A stretch of DNA of 64,000 bases. It comes from Bacillota bacterium (GTDB taxonomy: Bacteria; Bacillota; Negativicutes; Sporomusales; Sporomusaceae). A model generated the notes under the pieces. That model was given only the letters and a program-made list of their open reading frames with translations. It ran no database searches and was not told the DNA's origin. The stretch lies in NCBI GenBank assembly GCA_023388195.1, contig JAEWGR010000077.1:15401-79400 (forward strand), in the 5' to 3' direction. Shown one piece after another: positions 17,217 through 26,656 of this stretch; the first letter of the stretch is position 1, and the number at the start of each line of letters is the position of its first letter. The position numbers and the translations under genes are program-made.

Positions 17217-18299
17217 ATGTCTAAAGACCAAATGACGCCAATCGAACGGTTGTCGGCCTACAGCATGGGGCAGCCCATTGACCGTCTGCCCTGTGTCCCC
17301 ATCGTTGGCAATACAGCGGCCCGTGTAATCGGTGCTAAAGTCAGCGAGCTGCCAGCCAACGGCAAGCTGCTGGCCCAGGCTCAGATCGGGGCCTATCGCC
17401 GCTTTGGCTATGATATTATCCGGATCTTTACCGACCTGTACGGTCAGGCCGAAGCCATGGGGGCCGTCATTCGCTACCCCCAGGATGAAACCGCTTATCT
17501 GGATCAGCCGGCCCTCACCGATATCAGTCAGATAGATCGCCTGTCACCAGCCAACCCTTATCAGGACGGCAACCTGCCCCAGCAGCTGGAGGCCATGAAA
17601 ATTGCCGTAGAGGAAGTCGGCAAAGAGGTCGTTGTTACCGGGGCTCTTACCGGACCTTTTACCAATGCCTCTTTTCTTATCGGTGCGGAAACTCTGACAA
17701 GGCTTGTCGCCAAAAACCCCGAGGCCGTGCACCGCTTATGCCGGCTTTCCCTGGAAACCTCTTTGCAGTATGCCAAAGCCATCATTGATGCCGGCTGCAC
17801 CCCCAGCCTGACAGATCCTATGTCCTCAGCCACCATCATCAGTCCTAAAAAGTTTGAAGAATTTTCTTTTCCCTATCTTAAGCAGCTGATTGACTATATT
17901 CACGGCCGCGGTAAAACGGTTACTCTGCATATCTGCGGTAAAACCGCCAAGATATGGGAGCTTATGGCCGGGGCCGGCGCCGACTGTATCAGCATTGATA
18001 ATGCCGCCAGCCTGTCAGAAGCTAAAGCCAAAGTCGGCGACCGGCTGCGGCTGATGGGCAATGTCCAGCCCTCAGAGGTGATGTTGCAAGGCTCCCCGGC
18101 CGATGTCCGCCGGGCTGTTCTCAGCGGCGTTCGCGAAGCCTATGACAACCCCAAAGGCTATATTGTCGCTTCAGGCTGCAGCCTGCCAACCGAAACCCCG
18201 TTCACCAATATTGACGCCATGCTTGCGGCTGTACGCGAAATCGGTTATCCCATCACCGCCGAGAAACTCACTTACCTGGAACAGAGGTGGTCAAACTGA
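17217..18299 (+). CDS. UroD-family corrinoid methyltransferase
   Basis: A 360-aa protein starting MTPIERLSAYSMGQPIDRLPC (from residue 6), the classical N-terminus of the MtaA/MtbA/CmuA group. Zinc-site motifs: TLHICGKTAK and SGCSLPTETP. AAAAGGAGGTACTTCGCAA fixes the start. It is the first gene of a seven-gene operon with another UroD-type gene, RACo, DUF1847 and an ABC importer. The same layout N-terminus occurs in the paralogue at 57636-58706. It probably methylates a corrinoid protein with a substrate methyl group; the substrate is unknown. Confidence 0.9.
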   Translation: MSKDQMTPIERLSAYSMGQPIDRLPCVPIVGNTAARVIGAKVSELPANGKLLAQAQIGAYRRFGYDIIRIFTDLYGQAEAMGAVIRYPQDETAYLDQPALTDISQIDRLSPANPYQDGNLPQQLEAMKIAVEEVGKEVVVTGALTGPFTNASFLIGAETLTRLVAKNPEAVHRLCRLSLETSLQYAKAIIDAGCTPSLTDPMSSATIISPKKFEEFSFPYLKQLIDYIHGRGKTVTLHICGKTAKIWELMAGAGADCISIDNAASLSEAKAKVGDRLRLMGNVQPSEVMLQGSPADVRRAVLSGVREAYDNPKGYIVASGCSLPTETPFTNIDAMLAAVREIGYPITAEKLTYLEQRWSN

Positions 18300-18301
18300 C
18301 A

Positions 18302-19330
18302 ATGAATACAGAAAAACAACGGTTATTAGCCGTATTGAACAAGCAACCGGTGGACCGCCCACCGGTTATCTGCCCCGGCGGGATGATGAACGCCGCCATT
18401 GTGGAGGTTATGAACAGCAGCAAACATATCCTGCCTGCAGCCCACACCGACCCGGCCCTAATGGCCGGCCTGGCCGCTGCGGTTCATGATCTTACAGGTT
18501 TTGAGAACCTTGGCCTGCCTTTTTGTATGACCGTCGAGGCCGAATTATTAGGCAGTGAGATTGATTTAGGCACCCTGGAGTGCGAGCCGAAAATAAGCAG
18601 AGAGGTATTTGCGTCAGCCGCCCAGGTGGAATACAAGGATATTGCGGACATCCTGACCAACGGCCGCATCCCCGTTGTCTGCCAGGCTGCCGCCAGCCTG
18701 GCTGCCCGCTACCCGGATATACCGGTCATCGGCAGCCTGACCGGACCGGTGAGTACTGCCGCCTCCATTATTGATCCGCTGCGTTTCTTAAAAGACCTAC
18801 GGAAAAACCCAACCGCTTCACACCAGGTGTTTGCTTATGTAACCGACCTGTTAATCGGCTTCGCTCACCGCCTCATTGATCATGGTGCTGCCGTTATTGC
18901 CATTGGCGACCCAACGGCGACAGGCGAAATCCTGGGACCTAACATGTTTGCTGAATACGCCGTTGCTTATATCAATAAATTAACAACCGCTGTGCAGCAA
19001 AGAAATGTCCCCGTAATTGTCCATATTTGCGGTAATCTAAACAGTGTTAAGCCTTTGATCCCCAGCCTGCACGCCAATGCTATCAGCACCGACGCCGTCG
19101 TCAGTTTGCAGCAGCTTAAAGCTGAGTTCCCGCAGTTGACGACGATGGGCAATGTCAGCACCTATCTGCTGGAGTTCGGCCAGCCGGAAAAGGTAGCCCG
19201 CCAAACCGGCAACTTACTGACCCAGGGGATTGATATCATTGCTCCGGCCTGCGGTCTCAGCACCTCAACCGCCCTGCCCAATATCCGGGCCCTTACGGAT
19301 ACTGTCAGGTCAGCCGCCGGGAGGGCCTGA
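18302..19330 (+). CDS. UroD-family corrinoid methyltransferase (second type)
   Basis: A 342-aa protein with PPVICPGGMMNAAIVEVMN near the start, IVHICGNLNS (zinc His/Cys) and APACGLSTST at the end. Its closest relative here is the protein at 55764-56777 (PPVICPGGMMSAATTAVL). ATG at 18302 is used, two bases after the previous stop; GAGGTGG lies 12 bases before, and GTG at 18287 is an alternative. Two different UroD types in one operon suggest one for substrate and one for acceptor, or two substrates. Confidence 0.88.
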   Translation: MNTEKQRLLAVLNKQPVDRPPVICPGGMMNAAIVEVMNSSKHILPAAHTDPALMAGLAAAVHDLTGFENLGLPFCMTVEAELLGSEIDLGTLECEPKISREVFASAAQVEYKDIADILTNGRIPVVCQAAASLAARYPDIPVIGSLTGPVSTAASIIDPLRFLKDLRKNPTASHQVFAYVTDLLIGFAHRLIDHGAAVIAIGDPTATGEILGPNMFAEYAVAYINKLTTAVQQRNVPVIVHICGNLNSVKPLIPSLHANAISTDAVVSLQQLKAEFPQLTTMGNVSTYLLEFGQPEKVARQTGNLLTQGIDIIAPACGLSTSTALPNIRALTDTVRSAAGRA

Positions 19331-19332
19331 CA

Positions 19333-21060
19333 ATGACCATCGTACACTTTTGGCCGCCAGAGGGCCTGGCAAACCGGAAGCCGGTCGAAGTGGAGCTGGC
19401 CGGCAGCACGACTGTCCTGGCGGCAGCCAGAGCTGCCGGCGTCCTGCTGGAATCGCCGTGCAACGGCGCAGGTACCTGCGGCAAATGCAAAGTAAGCATT
19501 CCCGCCCCTTCCCGGACGGCCATCTACAGCCTGGAGGAAACCTGCCGCCACCGCCTGACTGCTGAGGAAATAAGCCAGGGCATTTTTCTCGGCTGCATGA
19601 CCGGGATTCGGGCCCAACCGGGTGCAGCCGGCAATCCTCCTCCTGTCGACATCGTTCTCCTTGCGCAGCAGGACACAGCCAGATTACAAATAGTGAGCGC
19701 CGGCAAGCAACTGGCCATCACCCTTAGCCCGCTCATTCACAAACAATATGCTGCCGGTGTTAACAACACGGCAATCCTGGCCGGCTCAACGGTGCTGGGG
19801 ACAGAACCGGGCGATACTACCGCCGCCGTCCATGGTGTGGTTGTTGATATCGGTACCACTACCCTGGTTGCGGCCCTGTTTGACCTTACCACCGGTGCTG
19901 AATTGGCTTCCGTATCGGCCCTCAATCCCCAAAGCCATCATGCCCAGGATGTCCTGTCCCGGATCAAGCTGGGATCGACAGCCGAGGGGCTGACTATGCT
20001 GCATACCGCAATTATCGGCGCCATCAATGACCTGACCGGTGAGCTTGCCCAAATTGCCGCCATCAGCGCCGACACCATTTACGAGATTGTGTTCAGCGGC
20101 AATACCTGCATGCTTCATCTGGCCCTGGCAGCCGACCCGGCCGCACTGGGCCGGTACCCTTATACCCCGCTGCTATGGGGTGACAGCTATCACCTGGCGT
20201 CAGACACCGGGCTTACGGCTGCCCCCTGCGCCCGGATCTACCTGCCGCCGGTTATGTCGGCCTATGTAGGTGCCGATATCACGGCCGGCATTCTGGCCGC
20301 CGAGCTGTCAAATCTCTCCGGCACGACTCTCTTTGTTGATATCGGTACCAACGGGGAAATGGCCCTGGCCGTCAACGGCCGCCTGTCGGTAACCTCAACC
20401 GCCGCCGGTCCGGCTTTTGAGGGCATGAATATCGCCTGTGGCATGAGAGCAGCCCCCGGGGCCATTGAGAAATTCACAGTGGAGCCCGATGGCGCCATAA
20501 CCTTGCAGACTATTGGCGATGCCCCGCCTGCCGGTATTTGCGGCAGCGGTCTGCTGGATATTGTGGGTGAGCTTGTCAGAACCGGCGTTATCAACAACAC
20601 CGGGAAATTCACCGGACCGGAAAATCAGCGGTTTCCCCAGTTGCAACAAAACCTGCATAAAGAAAATGGTAAGCCAGTTTTCACGCTGCACCCGTCAGTC
20701 TACCTGTCGCAAAAAGACATCCGCCAGGTCCAGCTGGCCAAGGGCGCCATCCGGGCCGGGATAGAATGCCTGCTTGCTGCCAATGGCCTGGATGCAGCCG
20801 CAGTTGACCGCGTTTTTATTGCCGGTTCCTTTGGTTTCCACCTTACTGCCGCCAGCCTGATTCATATTGGCATGCTGCCACCCCAGTTTGCAGGCAAAAT
20901 CAGTTTCCTTGGCAATACGGCCAAAACCGGCGGCCAGGCCCTGCTCCTGCAGCAAAGCTCCCGGCAGGCCCTGGCTGCTTTAAGCAAGCAAGTGGCCGTT
21001 GTTGAACTGGCTACTTATAACGACTTTGACAAGACCTTTATCAGGTGCTTGCAATTTTGA
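19333..21060 (+). CDS. RACo-like corrinoid activation ATPase
   Basis: A 575-aa protein. A plant-type [2Fe-2S] domain comes first (Cys43, Cys49, Cys52, Cys88: PCNGAGTCGKC and LGCMT), then an ASKHA ATPase (VVDIGTTTLVAALFDL; LFVDIGTNGEMAL; CGSGLLDIVGELVRTG). RACo proteins reduce oxidised Co(II) corrinoid proteins back to Co(I) using ATP. Two bases separate it from the previous gene. A second copy lies at 53954-55756. Confidence 0.93.
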   Translation: MTIVHFWPPEGLANRKPVEVELAGSTTVLAAARAAGVLLESPCNGAGTCGKCKVSIPAPSRTAIYSLEETCRHRLTAEEISQGIFLGCMTGIRAQPGAAGNPPPVDIVLLAQQDTARLQIVSAGKQLAITLSPLIHKQYAAGVNNTAILAGSTVLGTEPGDTTAAVHGVVVDIGTTTLVAALFDLTTGAELASVSALNPQSHHAQDVLSRIKLGSTAEGLTMLHTAIIGAINDLTGELAQIAAISADTIYEIVFSGNTCMLHLALAADPAALGRYPYTPLLWGDSYHLASDTGLTAAPCARIYLPPVMSAYVGADITAGILAAELSNLSGTTLFVDIGTNGEMALAVNGRLSVTSTAAGPAFEGMNIACGMRAAPGAIEKFTVEPDGAITLQTIGDAPPAGICGSGLLDIVGELVRTGVINNTGKFTGPENQRFPQLQQNLHKENGKPVFTLHPSVYLSQKDIRQVQLAKGAIRAGIECLLAANGLDAAAVDRVFIAGSFGFHLTAASLIHIGMLPPQFAGKISFLGNTAKTGGQALLLQQSSRQALAALSKQVAVVELATYNDFDKTFIRCLQF

Positions 21061-21074
21061 GGAGGTATACCTAC

Positions 21075-21752
21075 ATGAGTGATCCAGCCGGTTCCAGTCA
21101 TCTGAGCTGCGCCGATTGCCATCAATTAAACTGTTATCGCCGTGACAAACGGTTTCCCGACTTCTGCCTGAGTGTGACCTCCCGGGGTGAAGCCGATATT
21201 GACGCGGAAATCGAAAAAGCCAGACAACACTACCTGACGGCAGGGGCTGACCGCAGCATGGCCCTGGCGGCAGCCGAGATTGAGGGCTTGTATTATGGTA
21301 AGCTTACACGGGTTGAGGAAATTATCGCTTTTGCCAAAAAAATCGGTGCCAAAAAGCTTGGTATCGCCACCTGCATCGGTCTGATTGAGGAAACACGGGT
21401 CTTTGTCCGGGTCCTGGCCGCCAAAGGCCTTGACAGCTACAGCGTCCTGTGCAAAGTCGGTTCACTCGACAAGACCGAAATCGGCGTACCGCCGGAATAT
21501 AAAGTACAGCAAGGCTGCCATGAAGCGCTGTGTAATCCCGTCCTCCAGGCCCGGCTGCTCAATCAGGCCGGTACTGATCTGAACATTATCGTCGGCCTGT
21601 GTGTTGGCCATGATTCTTTGTTTATTAAACATTCGTCGGCCCCGGTTACAACCCTGATCACCAAAGACCGGGTGCTGGGTCATAACCCGGCAGCAGCACT
21701 TTATACCAGTGGTTTTTATTACAAACGGTTGTTACAGGAAGAAAAGGAGTGA
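21075..21752 (+). CDS. DUF1847 cysteine-rich protein
   Basis: A 225-aa protein with an N-terminal metal-binding-like cluster (CADCHQLNCYR) and later conserved Cys (ATCIGLIEETR, GCHEALCNP, VGLCVGHDSLF), typical of DUF1847. The function is not known. GAGGAGGTATACCTAC before ATG at 21075 decides the start; the gene start lies 14 bases past the RACo stop. Its position in a corrinoid methyl-transfer operon suggests a role in metal or methyl handling, but this is only inference. Confidence 0.78.
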   Translation: MSDPAGSSHLSCADCHQLNCYRRDKRFPDFCLSVTSRGEADIDAEIEKARQHYLTAGADRSMALAAAEIEGLYYGKLTRVEEIIAFAKKIGAKKLGIATCIGLIEETRVFVRVLAAKGLDSYSVLCKVGSLDKTEIGVPPEYKVQQGCHEALCNPVLQARLLNQAGTDLNIIVGLCVGHDSLFIKHSSAPVTTLITKDRVLGHNPAAALYTSGFYYKRLLQEEKE

Positions 21753-21758
21753 TTGCCC

Positions 21759-22829
21759 GTGTTTAAACACCGCCTGATAATCGCAGGCCTCATGGTCTCC
21801 CTGCTGCTGGGCCTGCTCACCGGCTGCGGACAGCAAAAGGCGCAGCCGGCAGCCCAGTCAGCCGCCCCGGCAGATAAAATCAAATTTAATATCGGTTATC
21901 TGCCGGCCGTCGGCCATGTACTCTATTTCGTGGCCAAGGAAAAAGGCTTTTATGAACAAGAGGGACTGGATGTGGAGCTATTCCAGTTCACCAATTCCGG
22001 CGAAGGCTTAAATGCCATTAAAGCCGGCAAACTGGACGCCGGCTCGTTCGGCACTGCGGCCCCACAGGTTTTTATCGCTAAAGGCACGCCGTTCGTGGAT
22101 ATTGGCGGTATGCAAAGCGAAGGCCATGCCGTTGTTGCCAAACCTGAGAATGCGGGGCAGTTTTCCACTCTGCAGGGATTTGTCGGCAAGAAGGTAGCCA
22201 CTGTCCGCCTGGCAACCGGTGATGCGGTCTGGCGGTCGGCCATGTCCAAAGCCGGCATTGACTGGAAAACACAGGTAACTATTCAGGAGCTCGATTCACC
22301 GGCTGCCGTACTGGAAGCCGTCAAGAAGGGTGCCGCCGATGCCGGCCTGGTATGGGTTCCTTTCTCAGAGATGGCTGAGAAACAAGGCCTGGCACTGGTG
22401 TCCTGGTCGGCCGAACATATGGATGGCCACGTTTGCTGCCGGGTAGTGGCCCTTGAGGATAAACTGCAAACCAACAAAGAGGCGTATATCCGCTTTAGCC
22501 GCGCCAGTATCCGCGCCTATGACTTCTATATCAACCATCAGGAGGAAACTCTGGATATTCTTGGCAAATATGTCAAGCTCGATAAAGAACTGCTGCGGAA
22601 AGCCACCTACAGCGGCCACATCCACAGCATTCCCGACCCTGACAAGAAACGGTTTACCGCCTTTTGGGAAGCGATGAAGGCGGCCGGTTATATCCAAAGT
22701 GATATTGATATCACCAAACATGTAAATAGCGATATTTATAAAACGGCACTTGATCAACTGAAACAGCGGGAACCGCAAAATGCCACCTATCAGCAGCTTG
22801 ACAAAGACTTTGCGGCAAATAATCTATAA
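21759..22829 (+). CDS. ABC transporter substrate-binding lipoprotein, SsuA/NMT1-like
   Basis: About 356 aa. The lipobox LLTGC follows a short hydrophobic signal. The mature part opens NIGYLPAVGHVLYFVAKEKGFY then EQEGLDVELFQF, as in taurine/sulfonate/nitrate binders. GTG at 21759 is favoured (AAAAGGAG nine bases before); TTG at 21753 is possible. Followed by ATPase and permease genes, so it imports the substrate of this operon. The ligand is unknown; a methylated sulfur compound is one guess. Confidence 0.85.
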   Translation: MFKHRLIIAGLMVSLLLGLLTGCGQQKAQPAAQSAAPADKIKFNIGYLPAVGHVLYFVAKEKGFYEQEGLDVELFQFTNSGEGLNAIKAGKLDAGSFGTAAPQVFIAKGTPFVDIGGMQSEGHAVVAKPENAGQFSTLQGFVGKKVATVRLATGDAVWRSAMSKAGIDWKTQVTIQELDSPAAVLEAVKKGAADAGLVWVPFSEMAEKQGLALVSWSAEHMDGHVCCRVVALEDKLQTNKEAYIRFSRASIRAYDFYINHQEETLDILGKYVKLDKELLRKATYSGHIHSIPDPDKKRFTAFWEAMKAAGYIQSDIDITKHVNSDIYKTALDQLKQREPQNATYQQLDKDFAANNL

Positions 22830-22847
22830 ATGGAAAGGGGGATGGCT

Positions 22848-23651
22848 GTGGCCATATTGCATCTCGACTCCGTGTCGCTTACCTATCCGGGCGATGGGCT
22901 TCCAGCCATAGCCAACCTGTCTTTAACCATTAAACAAGGTGAGTTTATGGCCGTAGTCGGTCCCAGCGGCTGTGGCAAAAGCTCAACGATCGGGCTGTTG
23001 GCCGGATTGACGCCAGCTACAAGCGGCCGGCTTACCCTGAACAGCAGCCCCATTGTCGCACCCGGCCCCGACCGGGCAGTCGTTTTTCAGGATTACTCCC
23101 TGTTCCCCTGGATGACAGCCCTGGACAACATCCGGTTTGCCCTGAAAGAATCCGGCCGGAGCACCGGCCGGGCTGCCAAACAGGCGGCCCAGGAATTGCT
23201 GGCCATGGTCGGCCTGGGCAGCTACAGCCATAAATACCCGGCTGAACTGTCTGGCGGCATGCGCCAGCGGGTAGCTATCGCCCGGGCTTTTGCCCTTGAC
23301 GCTCCGGTCTATCTCATGGACGAACCCTTTGGGGCTGTTGACGCCAGAAACCGGGTAAGCCTGCAGGAACTGCTGCTCAAACTGTGGGCAGGAAACGGCA
23401 CCAGAAAAACGGTCTTTCTGGTCACGCATGATATCGATGAGGCGTTATACCTGGCCGACCGTATTGCCGTATTTACTCCCGGCCCTGGCCGGATACTGAA
23501 AATAGTCGAGGTTCCCTTTCCCCGTCCCCGGCGGCGTTTCTTTCTGATCCAGGACCCCCACTACACCGCCCTGCGCAACGAAATTCTCTCCTTATTGCAA
23601 AAGGAAATCCTGGAAGAGCTGCAGCAGGTGGAAGCAGGTGCCGGTATATGA
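22848..23651 (+). CDS. ABC transporter ATPase, SsuB/TauB-like
   Basis: A 267-aa ATPase with Walker A GPSGCGKSS, signature LSGGMRQRVAIARAFAL, Walker B VYLMDEPFGAVD and switch HDIDEALYLADR. The start is uncertain: GTG at 22848 stands six bases after AAAGGGGG, while ATGs at 22830 and 22842 are possible. The stop overlaps the permease start (ATGA). It is the only SsuB-type ATPase in the window and could also serve the ATPase-less importer at 3154-5915. Confidence 0.9.
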   Translation: MAILHLDSVSLTYPGDGLPAIANLSLTIKQGEFMAVVGPSGCGKSSTIGLLAGLTPATSGRLTLNSSPIVAPGPDRAVVFQDYSLFPWMTALDNIRFALKESGRSTGRAAKQAAQELLAMVGLGSYSHKYPAELSGGMRQRVAIARAFALDAPVYLMDEPFGAVDARNRVSLQELLLKLWAGNGTRKTVFLVTHDIDEALYLADRIAVFTPGPGRILKIVEVPFPRPRRRFFLIQDPHYTALRNEILSLLQKEILEELQQVEAGAGI

Positions 23652-24391
23652 ATCAGGTCAGCCGTGACCGGCTTACATTGGGGCTAACCCTGCTGCTGCT
23701 GTGGCAGGCAAGTACCGTCTGGCTAAAACTGCTGGATCCACAGCTGTTTCCCCCACCCCTGCAGGTATTAGGCCTGCTGGCCGCAGACTGGCAGGTATTT
23801 GCCAAAAGCCTGGGCAGCTCATTTTCGTTGTTGTTTTGGGGCTACCTGCTGGCAGTCGTCCTGGCGGTGCCACTGGGGCTTATTGTCGGGTGGAACCGCC
23901 GCCTGAAACTGGCCATCGAACCGGCTACCAACATCCTGGGCCCCATTCCGCCGATTGTCTATATTCCCTATGCGATTGCCATCCTGCCGACTTTTACCCT
24001 ATCCTCCATATTTGTCATCTTTATCGGCGCTTTTTGGCCGCTGTTCATTAATACCGTCGCCGGCGTCGAAGCACTGGAGAAAGGGATCGTCGATTCGGCC
24101 CGGACCATTGGTGTAAGCCGTACCTCCATGCTGGTGAACATCCTGCTGCCGGGGGCGATGCCGCACATCGTCAGCGGCGGCGCCATCAGCCTGGTATTAG
24201 CCTTTATCCTGTTGACTGCCGCTGAAATGATCGGGGCCACCAGCGGCCTGGGCTGGTATGTAAAGTATTTCTCGGACTTTGCCGATTACCCGCGGGTAGT
24301 TGCCGGCATTATTGTCATCGGGGCGGTTGTTCTGGCTTTAATGACGCTGTATCAGCGTTTTACCGGTTACCTGCTGCGCTGGCGCAAATAG
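23648..24391 (+). CDS. ABC transporter permease, SsuC/TauC-like
   Basis: A 247-aa membrane protein with about six membrane segments. The coupling loop GIVDSARTIGVSRTSMLVNILLP and FILLTAAEMIGATSGLGWYV are family typical. ATG overlaps the ATPase stop. Last gene of the operon; a terminator hairpin follows at once. Confidence 0.88.
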   Translation: MNQVSRDRLTLGLTLLLLWQASTVWLKLLDPQLFPPPLQVLGLLAADWQVFAKSLGSSFSLLFWGYLLAVVLAVPLGLIVGWNRRLKLAIEPATNILGPIPPIVYIPYAIAILPTFTLSSIFVIFIGAFWPLFINTVAGVEALEKGIVDSARTIGVSRTSMLVNILLPGAMPHIVSGGAISLVLAFILLTAAEMIGATSGLGWYVKYFSDFADYPRVVAGIIVIGAVVLALMTLYQRFTGYLLRWRK

Positions 24392-24424
24392 CGGCAGGAT
24401 TCGGATTCCCGGGATCATAACCAC

Positions 24425-24454
24425 AAAAGGCAGCCTGCTGCAGGCTGCCTTTTT
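24425..24454. terminator. Bidirectional intrinsic terminator
   Basis: AAAAGGCAGCCTG, 3-base centre, CAGGCTGCCTTTTT: 11-bp stem with A and T runs on both sides, between convergent genes. Confidence 0.88.
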
Positions 24455-24463
24455 GTTATGGGT

Positions 24464-25126
24464 TTATTCTGTTAACAATAATGGCAGTTGTCCCTGCATG
24501 GCCAGGCCAAGCCGGTTCTCCACCTCATTCCAGTTTATCAGTTTTAACCAGTCCCGGACATAGGCCTCGCGGTTATACTGATAATCAAGATAATAGGCGT
24601 GCTCCCAGACGTCAAGCACCAGCAGCGGGATTGAACCCCACTGCGTAAGGTTTTGATGCTTCTCAGCCGTTAGGACTTCCAGATGGCACCAGGCCGGATT
24701 CCAGACAAGTATCCCCCAGCCGGAGGCCTCGACTTTGGTGGCGGCGGTGGCAAACTGCTCAATAAAGCTGTCAAAACTCCCGAAATATTTATTGACTTCT
24801 TTTAGTGTAGCCGGTCCAGGTTCACCGCCAAAGCCTTCCGGGGCCATAATTGTCCAGTAAATGCTATGCAGGATGTGCCCAGAGCCGTTAAAAGCCAGTT
24901 CATTTTCCCAATACTTCACATAGGTGAAGTCATTGCGCCGACGCGCCTCTACCAAGGCTAATTCGGCCTTATTTAACCCCTCCACATAGGCTTTGTGGTG
25001 ATGATTGTGGTGTATTCTGATGGTATCGGCCCCAATAATCGGTTCCAGTGCATTATATTGATAGGGCAAAGGCGGCAGCTTATGCTTTCCTGGGGGAACA
25101 TAACGCCGCAAAGCTTGATTTGCCAT
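24464..25126 (-). CDS. Superoxide dismutase, Fe/Mn family
   Basis: A 220-aa cytoplasmic enzyme that dismutates superoxide. Metal-site signatures are present: IRIHHNHHHKAYVEGLN (first His), GSGHILHSIYW (second His) and VLDVWEHAYYLDYQ (Asp and His). The chain is slightly longer at the N-terminus than typical enzymes. GGAGGTTTGTGAAAG fixes the start. An isolated gene, as expected for oxygen defence in an anaerobe. Fe or Mn preference cannot be read by eye. Confidence 0.93.
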   Translation of the reverse strand: MANQALRRYVPPGKHKLPPLPYQYNALEPIIGADTIRIHHNHHHKAYVEGLNKAELALVEARRRNDFTYVKYWENELAFNGSGHILHSIYWTIMAPEGFGGEPGPATLKEVNKYFGSFDSFIEQFATAATKVEASGWGILVWNPAWCHLEVLTAEKHQNLTQWGSIPLLVLDVWEHAYYLDYQYNREAYVRDWLKLINWNEVENRLGLAMQGQLPLLLTE

Positions 25127-25207
25127 CTTTCACAAACCTCCTGTCTCCTTAACATATCTGTTGTTATATTATATTGACGAATGCAGTAGCTGTGACACTA
25201 CCTGAAA

Positions 25208-25239
25208 AAAGAGCAGCCCGTTAATTAAAGCTACTCTTT
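25208..25239. terminator. Hairpin between divergent genes
   Basis: AAAGAGCAGC pairs with GCTACTCTTT (one mismatch), with A and T runs on both sides. It lies upstream of both flanking genes and may insulate their promoters; a TATAAT at 25254-25259 probably serves the plus-strand gene. Confidence 0.4.
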
Positions 25240-25287
25240 TACATCCCAGGGCATATAATTGTAAAAACAGCTTGAGCGGGAGGTTCT

Positions 25288-25707
25288 ATGATATTCTTTT
25301 ATGCCTTCCTGGCCATTCTCTGCCTGGGCTTAGCCCCGTTATTCGGGAAATCGGCCCTGCACAATATCAACCCGGTTACGACCCTGGTAATCCGGACATT
25401 TATCGCTGCCGGCCTTGTCAGTATCTGGCTGATTGTTACCAAAACCTATATCGGTTTTGCCGCCTTATCCCTGTCTAACTGGCTCATGATCGGCATAGAG
25501 GCTATCCTGGCTGCGGTCCTGGGCGAATTGGCCTATTTTTATGCCCTCCAGAAAGGGGATGTGTATGAGGTTGCGGTTCTTATGTCCTGCGCCCCGCTGG
25601 TAACCATTTTCCTCGGCAGTCTGCTGTGGGGCCAGGCCGTGTCTCTGAAGCAGCTGCTGGGCGCGCTGGTTGTCACCGCCGGTATGATCATATTATGCGG
25701 GGATTGA
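25288..25707 (+). CDS. EamA-type membrane transporter, single-domain
   Basis: A 139-aa hydrophobic protein with about four to five membrane segments (AILCLGLAPLFGK; LGELAYFYALQKGDVYEVA; LGALVVTAGMIILCG). This is one half of a drug/metabolite transporter, so it must work as an oligomer. GGGAGGTTCT before ATG fixes the start. It converges with the next gene, nine bases apart. Substrate unknown. Confidence 0.8.
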   Translation: MIFFYAFLAILCLGLAPLFGKSALHNINPVTTLVIRTFIAAGLVSIWLIVTKTYIGFAALSLSNWLMIGIEAILAAVLGELAYFYALQKGDVYEVAVLMSCAPLVTIFLGSLLWGQAVSLKQLLGALVVTAGMIILCGD

Positions 25708-25716
25708 AGCCCCCCG

Positions 25717-26436
25717 TTATTCTTCATTACTGTTATTATTATAATCGGAGTGGGTTTTGCGGTTAACAAACAGCTGTCCTTTAGAATCGATGCCGGCATA
25801 GGTTACCTCAGACAGATCGCTGATGCTCCTGGCCGCTAATTGCTGTTCCAGCCAGGCCCGGGAATAATTCTGTTTACGTAAATTATGTTCAATGACGGTT
25901 CCATCCATAATGAGCTCCACCGGGAACGTGGGATCAGGCAGGTGAATATTAAAGTCACTTCTGGTTACAGGCTGATAATCAGATTTTTTTATTATGCTCA
26001 GATCACCGGTTGTTTCCAGAATAGCATATTGTACCTCCGCAGCATCCAAAACTCCCTGCTGGCGTAAATGGCCGTTCAATTCATCAAGATCATATCGCAG
26101 ATTGTGCATATTCGCTTCAATAACCCGCCCATTCTCAATCACAATAGTCGGCGAACCGTCTATAAGTTTTCTGAGCGGACGGCTGTTAATGGTAATGAGT
26201 GACAGCATATAGGTTAATATGACAAACAAAACAAGGTCATAATAATGGTTCCATACTTTCTCTGCATCAGCTGCGGCAATATTGGCAGCAAGGGAACCGA
26301 TGGTTATCCCGCTTACATACTCATAGAAGGTTAACTGACCAACCTGTGTTTTACCAAGAAACCGGGTAAAAACCAGCAGACTTAAAAATACCAGCGTGGT
26401 CTGCCAGGTATCACGGATATATTCCTGCCATTCCAT
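25717..26436 (-). CDS. DUF421 (YetF-like) membrane protein
   Basis: A 239-aa protein with about three N-terminal membrane helices (LSLLVFTRFLGKTQVGQLTFYE is the family hallmark) and two cytoplasmic lobes (LIDGSPTIVIENGRV; LIMDGTVIEHNLRK). YetF/YdfS-type proteins occur in spore-formers, some with roles in germination-related membranes. AAAGGGGGAAGAAAT fixes the start. The function here is unknown. Confidence 0.85.
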   Translation of the reverse strand: MEWQEYIRDTWQTTLVFLSLLVFTRFLGKTQVGQLTFYEYVSGITIGSLAANIAAADAEKVWNHYYDLVLFVILTYMLSLITINSRPLRKLIDGSPTIVIENGRVIEANMHNLRYDLDELNGHLRQQGVLDAAEVQYAILETTGDLSIIKKSDYQPVTRSDFNIHLPDPTFPVELIMDGTVIEHNLRKQNYSRAWLEQQLAARSISDLSEVTYAGIDSKGQLFVNRKTHSDYNNNSNEE

Positions 26437-26611
26437 ATTTCTTCCCCCTTTACAACTCCTGCCCAGTATAGGCTTCCATGCGCAGAAAAAAAGAAGTCCT
26501 GCCCTTATATCATTCCCAGAAATCAGAATGACTTTCCAAATAAATCACCACGCTGCCGCGACTCAGCCTGTAAGTTTTGCACAGGAGCAGCAGCCAGCAA
26601 TAGCTGCAGCC

Positions 26612-26641
26612 AAATAAAAAAGACTTGGCTTGTGCCAAGTC
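26612..26641 (-). terminator. Terminator of the MFS gene
   Basis: Stem GACTTGGC-TTGT-GCCAAGTC (26622-26641) followed on the minus strand by TTTTTTA. The same 20 bases recur at 59089-59108. Confidence 0.8.
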
Positions 26642-26656
26642 CTAAACTTGTATGCC

